From positions 4,402,001-4,466,000 of the forward strand of contig CACRXE010000001.1 of assembly GCA_902685375.1 (NCBI GenBank): 64,000 bases of DNA, written 5' to 3'. The DNA comes from Neostethus bicornis. Its lineage: Eukaryota > Chordata > Actinopteri > Atheriniformes > Phallostethidae. Both the position numbers and the translations under genes were made by a program. The notes beneath the pieces are model-generated. The model made no database searches. It was not told the origin of the DNA and saw only the letters and a program-made list of their open reading frames with translations. This document shows positions 32,719 through 43,402 of the stretch, one piece after another (position 1 is the stretch's first letter; every line of letters starts with the position of its first letter).

Positions 32719-34090
32719 GGAACCACCTAGGAAGAAACAACTGGAGAAGCTAAACCAGCACAAAGCAGCCGGCCCGGATGGCATCAGCCCCTGTACCCTG
32801 AGGACCTGTGCACTCCAGCTGTGTGGGGCTCTCCAGTATCTCTTCAACCTGAGCCTCAGGCTGGAGAGGGTTCCGCTTCTCTGGAAGACATCGTGCCTGG
32901 TCCCTGTACCCAAGAAATCATCTTCATCTCAACTCAAGGATTTCCGTCCAGTTGCCCTCACATCTCATGTGATGAAGGTGCTGGAGAGGCTGGTGTAAGC
33001 TCACATGAGACCGCTGGTGAATTCCTCTCTGGACCCCGTTCAGTTTGCCTACCGACCACACCTGGGTGTTGACGACGCTGCCATCCATTTGCTGCAGCGA
33101 GCTCACTCACATCTGGATGGTGGTGGAGACATGGTGAGAATCACCTTCTTTGATTTCTCTAGTGCCTTTAACACCATCCAGCCCTCATTACTGGGTGATA
33201 AGCTGCGGCTGATGGATGCTGATGCGTCCGTCGTCTCCTGGATCACTAAATACCTGACACACTAGCCACAGTTCGTCCGGCTGGGAAAAGTCCTGTCTGA
33301 TGTGGTTCTGAGTGGTGTGGGAGCCCCACAGGGCACTGTGCTCTCTCCATTCCTCTTCACATTGTGCACCTCAGACTTCCAGCACAACTCGGAATCATGC
33401 CACCTACAGAAATTCTCTGATGACTCTGCAGTTGTAGGGTGTATAAGTGGTGGGCAGGAGGAGAAGTACAGGAGGCTGGTGGATTTGTGGTGTGGGCGGG
33501 AGAGAATCACCTGCTGCTCAATGTAGACAAGACCAGGGAGATGTTGATTGACTTCCGGAAGAAGAGGACTGCTTTGCAGTCACTCAAACTGGAGGAGACA
33601 ACAGTACTGCAGTGTACAAGAAGACCTTTAGCTGACTTTACTTCCTAAGGAAACTGAGGTCCTTCATTGTGAGCAGCAAGATCCTGGAGACCTTCTACCA
33701 GTCTGTGGTGGCCAGCTCCTTGTTCTTCTCTGTCATCTGCTGGGGGAGCAGCATCACAGCCAGTGAGGCCAACAGACTGAATAAACTAATCAGACTGGCT
33801 GGCTCTGTCATTGGCAGCAAACAGGACTCACTTGAGGGAGTGGTAGAGAGGAGGTCACTGAACAAACTTTTGTCCATCATGGACAATCATGACCATCCTC
33901 TCTACCCACTCCTGGACGAACAGCAGAGCTCCTTCTCCAAGAGGCTCAGACAGCTCCGCTCGAGAACATCTTGTTACCGGAGGTCTTTCTTCCCGTACGT
34001 GATCGGGCTCTGACTCACTCAGCAGATAGGAAGTTGTTGCTGTGACACACAAATTTCCCATGTGTGGGATCATTAAAGTATATTCTGATT

Positions 34091-34690
34091 CTATTAAGAA
34101 TTTCCAGTTACAGCTCCCCTGTACTCTTTTTTTGTTACTTTATAACAATTGTCTTGTCAGCCCCTAAGTTTTTATTTTCATTAAAAATATTTTGACAATC
34201 AAATTGTGTATTTTCATTAAATGAACTTGTTCATTAGCATGTGAGTGTGTGTGAAGATGTTTACAAATTATACTCCATTGTTTTAATTTATTTAATCATC
34301 AGGTCAACGTTTCAAACACACTGCATGCAGTCACAAACAGATCACAAGTAGAACATGTAGATTAATTCTTTATTACCAAAGAATAAACTGTCAACCAGTG
34401 AGTAAATGTTGATTGTTGAACCAGTGAGTAAATGTTGAATCACCCTATTGTCGAAAAGGGTGATTGTGACAATAGGGTTGAAGCTGGGGGGATAACTCTT
34501 TGTTTGGTCAGTACCCTCCGACCAATTCGGCACAGGTGTCCTTTCCAGGAGCATAGACTCTAGCCAACATAGCTCTAGGGGTCATGGAGACACACAAACT
34601 GCCCCCATATGGTAAGGTGGGAATCCCTCAGGGGCAGACAAATTAGCACATCTGACAAAAAGATGATGATTTAAATATGTCTCTTATAAA
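34091..34690. other. Stretch without recognisable gene
   Basis: No gene was found in these 600 bp. A direct repeat (ccagtgagtaaatgttga, 34395 and 34421) is followed by an 11-bp inverted repeat, accctattgtc at 34442-34452 with gacaatagggt at 34468-34478. Confidence 0.5.
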
Positions 34691-34919
34691 AGAGGTTATT
34701 TTTTGTGTTCTTGAGTCATTAGTCTTTTCAAACGAGTATCTTTCCAGATAAGAATAGATTTAGTGATCCCAATATTTTAAAAAAAAGGTGATAGGAAAAT
34801 TGGGATAAATTACACACCAGTTTTTTTTGTTACCTCAGTTTTCAAAAATTCTTGAAAAATAGTTTGTAAAGAGATTGGAATCTTTTATTGATAAATATGA
34901 TTTATTGATTGAGCATCAA
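34690..34919 (+). mobile_element. LINE RT fragment
   Basis: The plus-strand wording gaaaattgggataaattac through tattgatttattgattgagc corresponds to the N-terminal RT region of an L2/Rex-like LINE (a YRPISLLPQFSKILEK-type motif), with many stops. It is cut by the SINE at 34920. Confidence 0.45.
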
Positions 34920-35110
34920 GGCGGCATGGTGGCACAGTTGGTAGCAATATGGCCTCACAGCAAGAAGGTCAGGGATTTGAGTCCCGGGTGGGGACGAGGC
35001 TTGAAAAACTAGCCTTACTGTGTGGAAGCTAGTGCTCCACACAGCAGGTTATGCTGCTCTGGTGTTGTCATAACCTGCTCCGCAGCAGGTTATGCTTTGG
35101 GTAAGTTTCA
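34920..35110 (+). mobile_element. tRNA-derived SINE
   Basis: It begins ggcggcatggtggcacagtt, contains an A box (tggcacagttggtagc, 34930-34945) and a B box (gggatttgagtcccgg, 34973-34988). It continues into a tRNA-unrelated body with the palindromic word agcaggttatg. It is not a functional tRNA gene, since the head cannot be folded with a complete acceptor stem. Confidence 0.75.
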
Positions 35111-35640
35111 GAAAGGTTACTGAGCAGGGTGTTTCTTTTTGAAGACAATCCTATGAATGTGGAAAGACACTTTATTTATACTTTTTTTTTTTTTTTGCAA
35201 GGGATGATAAGGCCACGCCTCAATGTGGTGTCAATCCAGAAGACTAATGTGGATTCTAATAAATTCTCACATTTTCTGATAGATGTTAAAGAGGAAAATG
35301 TTTCTCTTGCACTAGGGGTAAATCCTCTGAAAGACTGATTGTCTGGAATTAAACATGTTAAAATGGAAAATAAAATGCAAAACTTTTAAAAGTGCTATTT
35401 CAAAGAAAAAAATGAGGCTTCAAGAAAACTTGAAGACACTCACAAGAGAAGTGTCTTTTCTTGCAAGTTTCTCCATGATGAAGTTCTCACAGGTCATCGT
35501 GTGTCTGAACATATTCTTGATCAGTGTCGGCTCAGCTTTGATGAAGCACTCGATGACTTCAACAGAGCTCTACTTACTTAGAGATCCCTGTTAATCTTCA
35601 AAGGAGCGGATGTGGATGATGATCACTTCTAAAGAGTCAG
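35111..35640 (+). mobile_element. Decayed LINE-like fragment
   Basis: The frame around 35355-35450 reads MLKWKIKCKTFKSAISKKKM, similar in style to the region between endonuclease and RT in L1/Tx1-type LINEs. Short frames elsewhere give no domain. The identification is tentative. Confidence 0.3.
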
Positions 35641-35764
35641 GGGCGTTGTGAGGATAGTTAAACTATCCCCAAAAATGGTTATAATCATTTGAAAATGAAA
35701 GTTATGGAAATGAGATGGTTAATCAAGCACGGAGGCCTCCTCAGCCTGGCGACACTCTGAACGG

Positions 35765-38700
35765 AGATGAGTAGATAATAATAATAATAATTCATTTTTA
35801 TTTAAAAGCGCCTTTCTGGAAACTCAAGGACACTGAACGACAAAATAAAATAAAAAGAACAATAAATAAAAATATAAAAGACAACATCTCAAGAGACAGG
35901 AGGAAGGACGGGGAGGGTTAAAGAGAGTAGACAGATTTGAAGAGGTGAGTTTTGAGACGAGATTTGAACAGAGAGAAAGAGTCTAAGTTGCGGATGTCAG
36001 GGGGAAGTGCGTTCCAGAGTCGTGGAGCAGAGCAGCTGAAGGCTCTGCCCCCTATTGTGCTCAGAAGGATGGGGGGGACAGTAAGATGGATTAATGCAGA
36101 TGACCTGAGAGAACGAGAGGAGGTAGCAATATGGACAAGATCAGAGAGGTATGAAGGAGCAAAATTATGGATGGCTTTGAAAGTGAGAATGAGAATTTTG
36201 AAGATGATTCTGGATTCAATTGGGAGCCAGTGAAGTTGCTAAAGAACTGGGGTGATGTGATGAAAAGAGCAGGTTCCGGAGATTATGCGGGCAGAGGAGT
36301 TTTGTACCAGCTGAAAATTATTGAGAGATTTCCGAGGGAGGCCAAACAGAAGTGAATTACAGTAGTCCAGACGAGCGGTGACAAGACTGTTGACAAGGAT
36401 GGCAGTGGTGTGGGACGTGAGGGAAGGACGGAGACGATTAATGTTGCGAAGATGAAAGTAAGCAGACCAGGTGAGATTATTTATGTGGGATTGAAAGGAC
36501 AGTGAAGAATCAAGGATGACACCCAGGCTCTTGACTTAAGGGGAAGGGGAAATAAAATAACCGTCAATTGGGAGAGAGAAGCTATCAACTTTGGATAGTT
36601 GGGAGCCAATGAGAAGAACCTCAGTTTTATCAGAATTCAGTTTGAGGAGGTTGGAGGTGAGCCAGTTTTTTATTTCGGAGAGACCGCAGGTAAGGGAGGA
36701 GGGAGGAATAGTGGAGATGGATTTACCGAACAAGTAGAGTTGGGTGTCGTCGGCATAACAATGAAAAGTGATATTGAATTTCCGGAGAATATTGCCAAGG
36801 GGGAACAGATAGATAGTGAAAAGTAGGGGCCTCTGGACGGAGCCCTGGGGAACACCAGAAGAAACAGGAGATGACTTGGATCTTTAGGACTTGAGATGAA
36901 CAAACTGAGTGCGGCCTGAAAGATATAAATGAAACCACTGAAGGGGGGTAGAGGTGATACCAAGAGAGGAAAGTCTACAGAGAAGGGGGGAATGAGAAAT
37001 GGTATAAAAGGCAGCACTCGGATCAAGAAGGATGAGAACAGAGAGAAGACCAGAGTCTGAAGCAATAAGAGGATCGTTGGTGGTCTTTATTAAAGCTGTT
37101 TCTGTGCTATGATGGGGGCGAGAACCAGATTGAAAGGTTTCATAAAGACTGTTGTGCGACAAATGGGAATGGAGTTGAGAGGCCACTATTTTGTCGAGTA
37201 TTTTGGACAAGAAAGGAAGATTAGAAATTAGACGAAGATTATTGAAATTGTTGGGATCTGAGCTGGCTTTTTTTCAAGATGGGAGATACAGCTGCAGTTT
37301 TGAAGAGGGTAGGGACAGATCCATGTGTTAGAGAGGAGTGAATGATGGTAGTGATAAGTGGTAGCAAGGAAGGGAGACAGGATTTGACAAGAGTAGTTGG
37401 CATTGGATCCAACAAGCACGTGGAGGGTTTGGATTTGCGAATAAGGTCAGAAATTTCAGTAAAACTGTGAGAGTGAACATGGAAAAGGACTGAGAAAGAA
37501 AAAAGGATTCAGTGGAACTGTCATGAGAAGGACAGTTAAGTTGCTGATGAATAGTTAGGACTTTCTCACTAAAGAAAGACAGCAAGGAGTTGCAGGTATC
37601 AATGGAGTAGAAATGTGGAGGGAAAGAGTCTGGAGACCGGAAAGTTTTGTTCAGGAGAGAAAAGAGAGTTTTGGAGTTGCCGTGGTTAGAATGGAGAAGA
37701 TGTGAAAAGTAGTCAGAATTATTTTGAGCAATTAAGTTCTTATAATTGAGTGTCAGGGATTTATGTATTTCTTTATTTCTAGCCTTCGAATCTTGGCTTT
37801 CATTTGTCAGAGCTCAGGGGAAAACCAGGGTGCAGAATTAGAAAAGGACATGGACCGGGTTTTAACCGGAGCCAGGTAGTCAAAAATTGCGTTGAGTCCG
37901 TCGTTATACAAAGCAGCCAGGGAGTCAGAAGAGGAGAGACATTCGTAATCCAAAAAGTAACTGATGCAGGCAGAGAGAGTGGTGTGATCAATGTCCTTAA
38001 TGTTCCAAAAACAGAGTAAACGGGTAGGTTTGGTTGAAGAGAGGCAGAATGGGAGGTTGAAAGAGACAAGAAAATGATCAGTGATTTGAAAAAAGGGTCG
38101 GCGTAATAAGCGTTTGCTTCAGCCGATACCTTTTCGGTCCTTTAGTAAAATACAAAAAAAAAAAAAAGTAACTTTCTTCAATGTGAATTTATAATGTGAC
38201 CGAAATAAATAAAAAACTAAATAAACAAAAAATCAGTGATATTCATTTCAATGGCAGAGCAGTTCAAGGGAGTGAGACCGGAGCAACAGATTAAATCTAG
38301 AATATGTCCTTTGTTATGTGTGGGAAAATTTGAATATTGGTGAAAATCAAAGCTCTGAAGACATGAGAAAAAGTCTCTGGTAGTGGGAAGTGTATCGTTA
38401 TCTATGTGAATATTAAAATCACCAAGTAATAAAACATTAGGAAAGAGAGTGGATAAATGCGTGAGTAAAAGACTAAAGTCATTCATAAAATCACGATGAG
38501 GTTTAGGAGGACGGTAAACAACAGCAATGATGGTAGGAGTAGAACCGGGTAGTTTACAGATGAAGCACTCCATAGAGGAAAAAGTTGGTGCAGACACTGG
38601 CAGGACCTTCCACTTCTCATGGTGAATGCCTCCCCCGCAACCGGAACCGCAGGGTTGTGAGATGTAAACAAACCCAGGAGGTGTGGAGTCATTTAGTTGT

Positions 38701-39330
38701 GAGAAATCATTTGGTTGCTGCCAAGTTTCAGTCAAACAGAGAAAGTCAAACTTACGGTCTATGAGGAGATCCTGGCTGAGAAGTCCCTTGTTAGTGAGTG
38801 AGGATGTTTAGAAGGCCGAAGTTAACGGTGGAAGTTTCCTGCTTAACAGGACAGTTAGCCGCTCTAGCCAGAGGAGCTAACATTCGGTAGCTGACCGCCC
38901 GGTTAGCGTATCGAGGTGGACGCCGGGTGGTAGAATGAAAAGATGGAATTGGTTTGGAGTGGTCCACTTGGAAGTTACGGCGAGACACACGATGGATGTA
39001 TTTCCAACGAGGAAGTAATGGGGAGTCGCGGTGGGAAGGCAGCACAGGCGATGCAGGCACAGGTAGGTGCCAACGAAGCCGGTGAAGCTCAGCAGCCGTG
39101 TACTGAAACAAGCTGAATGCAGGACTAGGAAGGAGAAGGAGGATCCAGGCTCGGGCTGAGCAGACGGAGAACTTTAAGACCAACATCATGGACTGCAGAG
39201 GCCGGATTGAATGTCCTGGAGATCTTTCAGCCGCATAGAAGGAGGTAGGTGAAGATTGGATTCCAGTGAACAAGCAAAAAGCAGTATTGCTGACAGGTGG
39301 GTGCGGGTAGAAAATGATAACCTCCAAAAA
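35765..39330 (-). mobile_element. L2-type LINE, long but decayed, minus strand
   Basis: Read on the minus strand, the pieces are in LINE order. Upstream of the endonuclease lies possible ORF1/leader sequence (39327-38791). An endonuclease domain follows (38735-38217: LTETWQQPNDF-type start, VVYRPPKPHRDF, LLGDFNIHIDND, GHILDL). RT comes next (37210-36884: MSKILDKIVASQL, FQSGSRPHHSTETAL, DPSAAFYTISH; 36733-36536: LLKLNSDKTEVLLIG). The 3' tail runs to about 35765 with an (aat)n repeat. Numerous frameshifts and a D-to-P change beside the first catalytic Asp show it is dead. The catalytic YADD box falls in an unreadable stretch. Confidence 0.75.
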
Positions 39331-40380
39331 AGTGTTTTGATTGAGAAATATTACAAAAAATGTGGACCCTTCCCCATCACATACATTGTTCTCTAATGCC
39401 CTTTCATTTAGTTTTTCACACCGCTAGTCTGTACAGTAATATTTTGTGCCAGATTAAAAATGATGCTACCAGATGATCCCCATGACAGTAACATCTCTGG
39501 CTATGTAATGTTGTGGAATTTTCTGAATATGTTGTCACACAAATGAGAAGAGAAAATACAGGATTTAATAAAGTCCTAAGATTAAATGCTGCAGCGTTGG
39601 AAGTTCATGCAAATCAAACATTGATCGGCAGAAGTTCAACAAACTTCCCCACAGACACATAAGACACATAAGGATCCCCGTTGTCAGGGTGGGCTTTTTC
39701 ATTGCTAGGCATTCTGATAGACTATGCAACTTTGGTTGGGCTGACCATCACGTATGATAGGCTGATAATTTATTAATATTTATTACTGGGCTGAGCAAAC
39801 TAAACATCCCCTTATCTTGCACCTGCAACTTGCTGGACAGAGGCTGCCTTATTTGGATAGAGTTTATAAAATGTATCTTTGCTTGTCCTTGAGTGGCTTG
39901 GAGTTTGTGTGAACAGGCTGGGAAAGTGTTCTCACACCATGGATGTCAGACAGATGTACTGTTTCATCACATCACGCCGATCAAAGACACTTTTTGTCAT
40001 TAAGATATTTTCAAAGTGAATATTAACCTTACTTAATCCAAAATTTTCAACCACAGTAATAAAATTTAAAGAATTAATCTGGTAACCCCTTTTGTATCAC
40101 CAACACTGGTGACAAAACTGGTATGCATAGTTAAGGCTCAAAAATTCAACATGGCGCTGTGCGTAAGGCACAAAAAGGCGAGTGAATTGGCTTCATTTGA
40201 CTGGATCCAAATAGTGTGACTCACTGATGCATCCATTCATTCATCATCTGTACATCCAGGAGCTACCTGCTTTCTTATTCTGGATTCTGCTCTTTGCTAC
40301 TAATCTAAAGAAATCCTCTAAACTGTCTTCTGGTCATCACTCACTCTAAAGTCTCTTCTGTAATTTTTTAAATAAACTTT
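39331..40380. other. About 1 kb without recognisable gene or repeat
   Basis: AT-rich sequence with no long frame, no tRNA-like boxes and no matching repeat elsewhere in the window. It may be ordinary intergenic DNA downstream of the PUR-family gene. Confidence 0.5.
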
Positions 40381-40404
40381 TTTACACTTTTCAGCATTTC
40401 AACT

Positions 40405-40429
40405 TTTATTTTTTCTTCAACTTTTTATT
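40405..40429 (-). terminator. Polyadenylation signals of the PUR-family gene
   Basis: tttatt occurs at 40405-40410 and 40424-40429, reading AATAAA twice on the minus strand. They lie about 340 bp past the stop codon at 40767. Confidence 0.5.
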
Positions 40430-40766
40430 TTCATTTTTCATCATAATAAATCACAAACATAACATTCCCTGAAACACAACAGAAACACAGAGTGGGACAG
40501 AGCAAGGTATACTATTCTAACAACCCATAGATAAAAACAAACCCAAAATGTTCAAACACACAATTGAAGGATGAATCAAACAAAGAACATGCATGCAACA
40601 CTTCAACTTTAACCTCAATAAACACAAAGAATTGCTCACACATTTTTCATTGCAATAAAAACTTGATTAACTGTGAAAACATGTTTCCCATGCTCAGTTT
40701 CCGCTCAGTTCACCTCAACGTGCTTGACAACCGAATCCTCAGGCTTTCCGGGCTGCTGGATCATCT

Positions 40767-41849
40767 TCATCTGTTCGACATGTGCTCTGACGCTGGCTCT
40801 TCTGCTTGCTCTGGCGCTGGCCCTTGTGCTGACTCTGGCGCTGCTGCTGGCTCTGGCGCTGCTGCTGGCTCTGGCGCTGCTGCTGGCTCTGGCGCTGCTG
40901 CTGCCTCTGGTGCTGCTGCTGACTCTGCTGCTGCCTCTGGCGCTGCTCCTGCCTCTGGTGCTGCTGCTGCCTCTGGTGCTGCTGCTGACTCTGGCGCTGC
41001 TGCTGCCTCTGGTGCTGCTGCTGACTCTGCTGCTGCCTCTGGCGCTGCTGCTGCCTCTGGTGCTGCTGCTGCCTCTGGTGCTGCTGCTGACTCTGGTGCT
41101 GCTGCTGCCTCTGGTGCTGCTGCTGCCTCTGGTGCTGCTGCTGACTCTGCTGCTGCCTCTGGCGCTGCTGCTGCCTCTGGCGCTGCTGCTGCCTCTGGTG
41201 CTGCTGCTGACTCTGGTGCTGCTGCTGCCTCTGGTGCTGCTGCTGACTCTGCTGCTGCCTCTGGCGCTGCTGCTGCCTCTGGTGCTGCTGCTGCCTCTGG
41301 CGCTGCTGCTGCCTCTGGTTCCTTGTTAGATTCTGGCTCTTTTTTGTAGGTATTTACAAGTTTGGCAAGGGCATCACAGAAGACTTGCATACCTGAGACC
41401 GGTACAGTGATGGTTTGTTCCTTTACAGTGTTAAAGGGGTCCTGATTGTCCCAGTTTTGGTTGTCTTCCTGCCTTAACCACAGAAACCTGCCCATTTGGT
41501 TCTCAATCAGTTCCACTGTGAACTTGCGGATTCCCCGGACCATAGATTCCCTCTTCAGAGTAGTCCAGAGGCTTTCTTTGGTCCACAGAGTGAGCTTGCC
41601 TAACTCGTAATTGAACTGAACAAATTGTTCAAAGTAGTCCAGTAATTCTTTAGCAACTTCAATGGAAACGGTCAGTTGATTTTTGTTACGTTCATGTAAC
41701 AGTTCAGCAATTTTTATGTAGTAGCGATTTACCTTCTTTTTTACATCCAGATAGAAACGCTTGTCCTTAATTAACACCCTTTTTGTGGCCACATGAATTA
41801 ATTTTTTTTTACCAGAAGCCCTGAGACTTGCACCGCCGAGCTGCGCCAT
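40767..41849 (-). CDS. PUR-family single-stranded nucleic-acid-binding protein with Ala/Pro/Glu repeat tail
   Basis: One intronless frame of 360 codons starts at ATG 41849. Residues about 17-83 form PUR repeat I (TKRVLIKDKRFYLDVKK, YYIKIAELL, LTVSIEVAKELLDYF). Residues about 97-169 form PUR repeat II (LKRESMVRGIRKFTVEL, GRFLWLRQE, TITVPVSGMQVFCDALAKLV). In PURA, PURB and PURG these two repeats fold together to bind purine-rich single-stranded DNA and RNA. The third repeat, which mediates dimerisation in the family, is absent. In its place, residues about 176-345 are an Ala/Pro/Glu low-complexity tract built on PEAAAA units, encoded by a minisatellite. The tail reads EEPASEHMSNR. PURA and PURB coding regions are also intronless, so absence of introns does not prove a retrocopy. 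The aromatic and basic residues of repeats I and II are largely kept. Function is inferred to be nucleic-acid binding in nucleus or cytoplasm; the gene looks like a divergent paralogue. Confidence 0.75.
   Translation of the reverse strand: MAQLGGASLRASGKKKLIHVATKRVLIKDKRFYLDVKKKVNRYYIKIAELLHERNKNQLTVSIEVAKELLDYFEQFVQFNYELGKLTLWTKESLWTTLKRESMVRGIRKFTVELIENQMGRFLWLRQEDNQNWDNQDPFNTVKEQTITVPVSGMQVFCDALAKLVNTYKKEPESNKEPEAAAAPEAAAAPEAAAAPEAAAESAAAPEAAAAPESAAAPEAAAAPEAAAAPEAAAESAAAPEAAAAPEAAAAPESAAAPEAAAAPEAAAAPEAAAESAAAPEAAAAPESAAAPEAAAAPEAGAAPEAAAESAAAPEAAAAPEPAAAPEPAAAPEPAAAPESAQGPAPEQAEEPASEHMSNR
40800..41325. repeat. Coding minisatellite (gctgctgctgcctctggc)
   Basis: About thirty copies of 12-, 15- and 18-bp units built on gctgctgctgcctctggc encode the PEAAA repeats of the PUR-family protein on the minus strand. 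Because every unit is a multiple of three and contains no stop in several frames, long artefactual frames also appear on the plus strand (Ser-Gly-Ala and Leu-Pro-Ala repeats). Confidence 0.9.
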
Positions 41850-42200
41850 GTTCAGTTTCCAAGTGAGGTCTGCCTTTTGATCGGCTATGTGCGCATGTGA
41901 ACAGGCTTTCTATTGGCTAATCACCACACAGTCAACGGGCTGTTTGGATTCAAAAGTCTGTGGTTATATAAAAAAAAAGTTAATAAATAAATAAAAGAGA
42001 CGTTCAAACGATATCCTTGTTTTTTTTATAAATTAGACTCAAGACGTAACCCGGAAGTGAAAGTACTTCCGGTCAGGGAGAAACAGGAAGGAAAAGCATA
42101 AAACTATGTAAATAGTGCGCCTGCATGCTATGTTGCACATATGTTAATTTGTTATTCAGTTTTAAAAACAGCATCATTTGCACCCAGTGTGCGTGGAGTG
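41850..42200. other. Upstream region of the PUR-family gene
   Basis: On the minus strand there is a CCAAT box (gccaat, about 41915-41920) some 70 bp before the ATG and a TATA-like word (tatataa, about 41964-41970) further upstream. The order is unusual for a standard promoter, so this is only suggestive. Confidence 0.3.
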
Positions 42201-42204
42201 TGTT

Positions 42205-42440
42205 TGTGTGATTTGGTAGTCCTTCTTCCTAAAGTTGTAGTCCTTTTTGTTGGGAAATGTAGTCCTTCCTGCTCAAACTTGTAGATTTTTTTGTTGAAAG
42301 TTTTAGTTTTCCTGTTGAAAATTGTTGTTTTTCCCGTTGAAAGTTGTAGTTCTTACTGATGAAAGTAGCTCTACCTCCTGCAGGAAGTAATAGATCTTAC
42401 TGCTGGAAGTGGTAGTAATTTCTACAGGAAGTTGTAGGGT
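42205..42440. repeat. Second locus of the ~20-bp ttcctgctgaaagttgtag repeat
   Basis: Degenerate tandem units (cttcctgctcaaacttgtag, ttgaaagttgtagttctta, ctgcaggaagtaatagatctt) match those at 30775-31060. The flanks are not obviously shared. Confidence 0.75.
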
Positions 42441-43129
42441 TTTTTTTATCTCGTGTTTTCTGTTAAAAGTCGTTCCCACATGGAATGCCTGGATCAGAAG
42501 ATGACACACACAGAAGAACACACAATATGGAGGAGAGATACACACAACATGCCACTGCCTCTGATGGAGGCAGGGGTGCTCTTCCAGCAGTTCCTGTCCT
42601 GGGTGTTGAGGAGGCCTCTGTCCTTGATCTGTCATCTATTGTCATCAGCATGAAGCCCATCTATTGGAGGGTAGGATGAGCTAATAATTAATTAACAGCT
42701 TTAGATACATTACCTGTTCTTCCCAGAAGAGATCCCTTTCCACGTGGTTCCCTATTTCACGTAGATCCCTTTTACATGTGGTTTCTTCTTTTTTGAACAG
42801 TGCTCTAAAACAGTGTGAAAGTTTCAAAACAGTGCCTAAACATACTTATTCCACAGAATAAAAGGATTTGTCAACACAAGTGACTGAAAATACAGAATGT
42901 ATACATTTTCAATTCATATGAATAGATATGAAAAAAAAAAAAACACCAATAATAAATGATTGCAGTAGAGCCTAAAAGGCTACATACGGTATCAACTAAA
43001 GACTTGTGTTACAACTTCTGAACATTACATGCTGATATTTAAATTAATTCTCAAAAAGTATAAATAAATAGGATAAATGCTCGACAATCTTAATACTAAT
43101 ATATAAGTAAAAAAAACTAAATTATCACA
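42441..43129. other. About 690 bp without recognisable gene
   Basis: AT-rich, with an A-run at about 42931. No domain, RNA gene or repeat family was recognised. Confidence 0.5.
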
Positions 43130-43395
43130 ATGTGCAAGGAGGAGGAGGACCTAAATGTAGGACAACAAACAGGATTTACGAACAAACAGTCCAGCAGGGC
43201 TGTAAGACAAAGACACAGGATTAGAAACAAAGGAATGTCTTTTGGCCAAAGTTAAAAAATATATATCATAGAGTTCAAGGATATAAACTTGGTCAGGCAG
43301 CCAAGAAAACCAGGCTGGAAGGGATGATGACCTATCCAGGAGAGGGAGGAAGGTCCAGGGCTCCCTTTGGTGGCAGGCGAGGGAATCATGACAAC
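43130..43395 (-). mobile_element. Solo or truncated LTR
   Basis: It shares gtcaggcagccaagaaaacc, aaggtccagggctccctttg and the ending gggaatcatgaca with the fuller copy at 54606-54930. Read on the minus strand it starts TGTCATGATTCCC, consistent with an LTR start. No internal retrotransposon sequence adjoins it. Confidence 0.55.
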
Positions 43396-43402
43396 AATTA
43401 GT

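Larger units (their letters stand above)
31065..34090 (+). mobile_element. Rex1-type LINE split by another LINE tail
   Basis: 31065-31510 reads the region between endonuclease and RT (WSGMKNITGFG). 32720-34090 reads the RT domain and C-terminus. Between them lies a minus-strand LINE 3' tail (31525-32718). RT motifs include HKAAGPDGISP, FAYRPHLGVDDAA and FFDFSSAFNTIQP. GAPQGTVLSPFLF follows, and FSDDSAVV stands in place of the usual YADD/YSDD. Stops at about 32998 and 33265 and a frame shift near 33500-33600 break the frame. The 3' end reads atcattaaagtatattctga. FSSAFNT is the Rex1 wording. Confidence 0.8.

Noticed and set aside
34855..34922. A gene spanning the SINE at 34920
   Set aside because: The flanking frames are LINE RT fragments with several stops, so no host gene is supported.
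34920..34990. tRNA gene in the second SINE
   Set aside because: Only the A and B boxes are tRNA-like; flanking SINE sequence and lack of stem pairing exclude a gene.
40564..41349. Plus-strand frames encoding Ser-Gly-Ala and Leu-Pro-Ala repeats
   Set aside because: They exist only because the minisatellite of the minus-strand PUR-family gene has units in multiples of three without stops. Their non-repeat ends show no domain.
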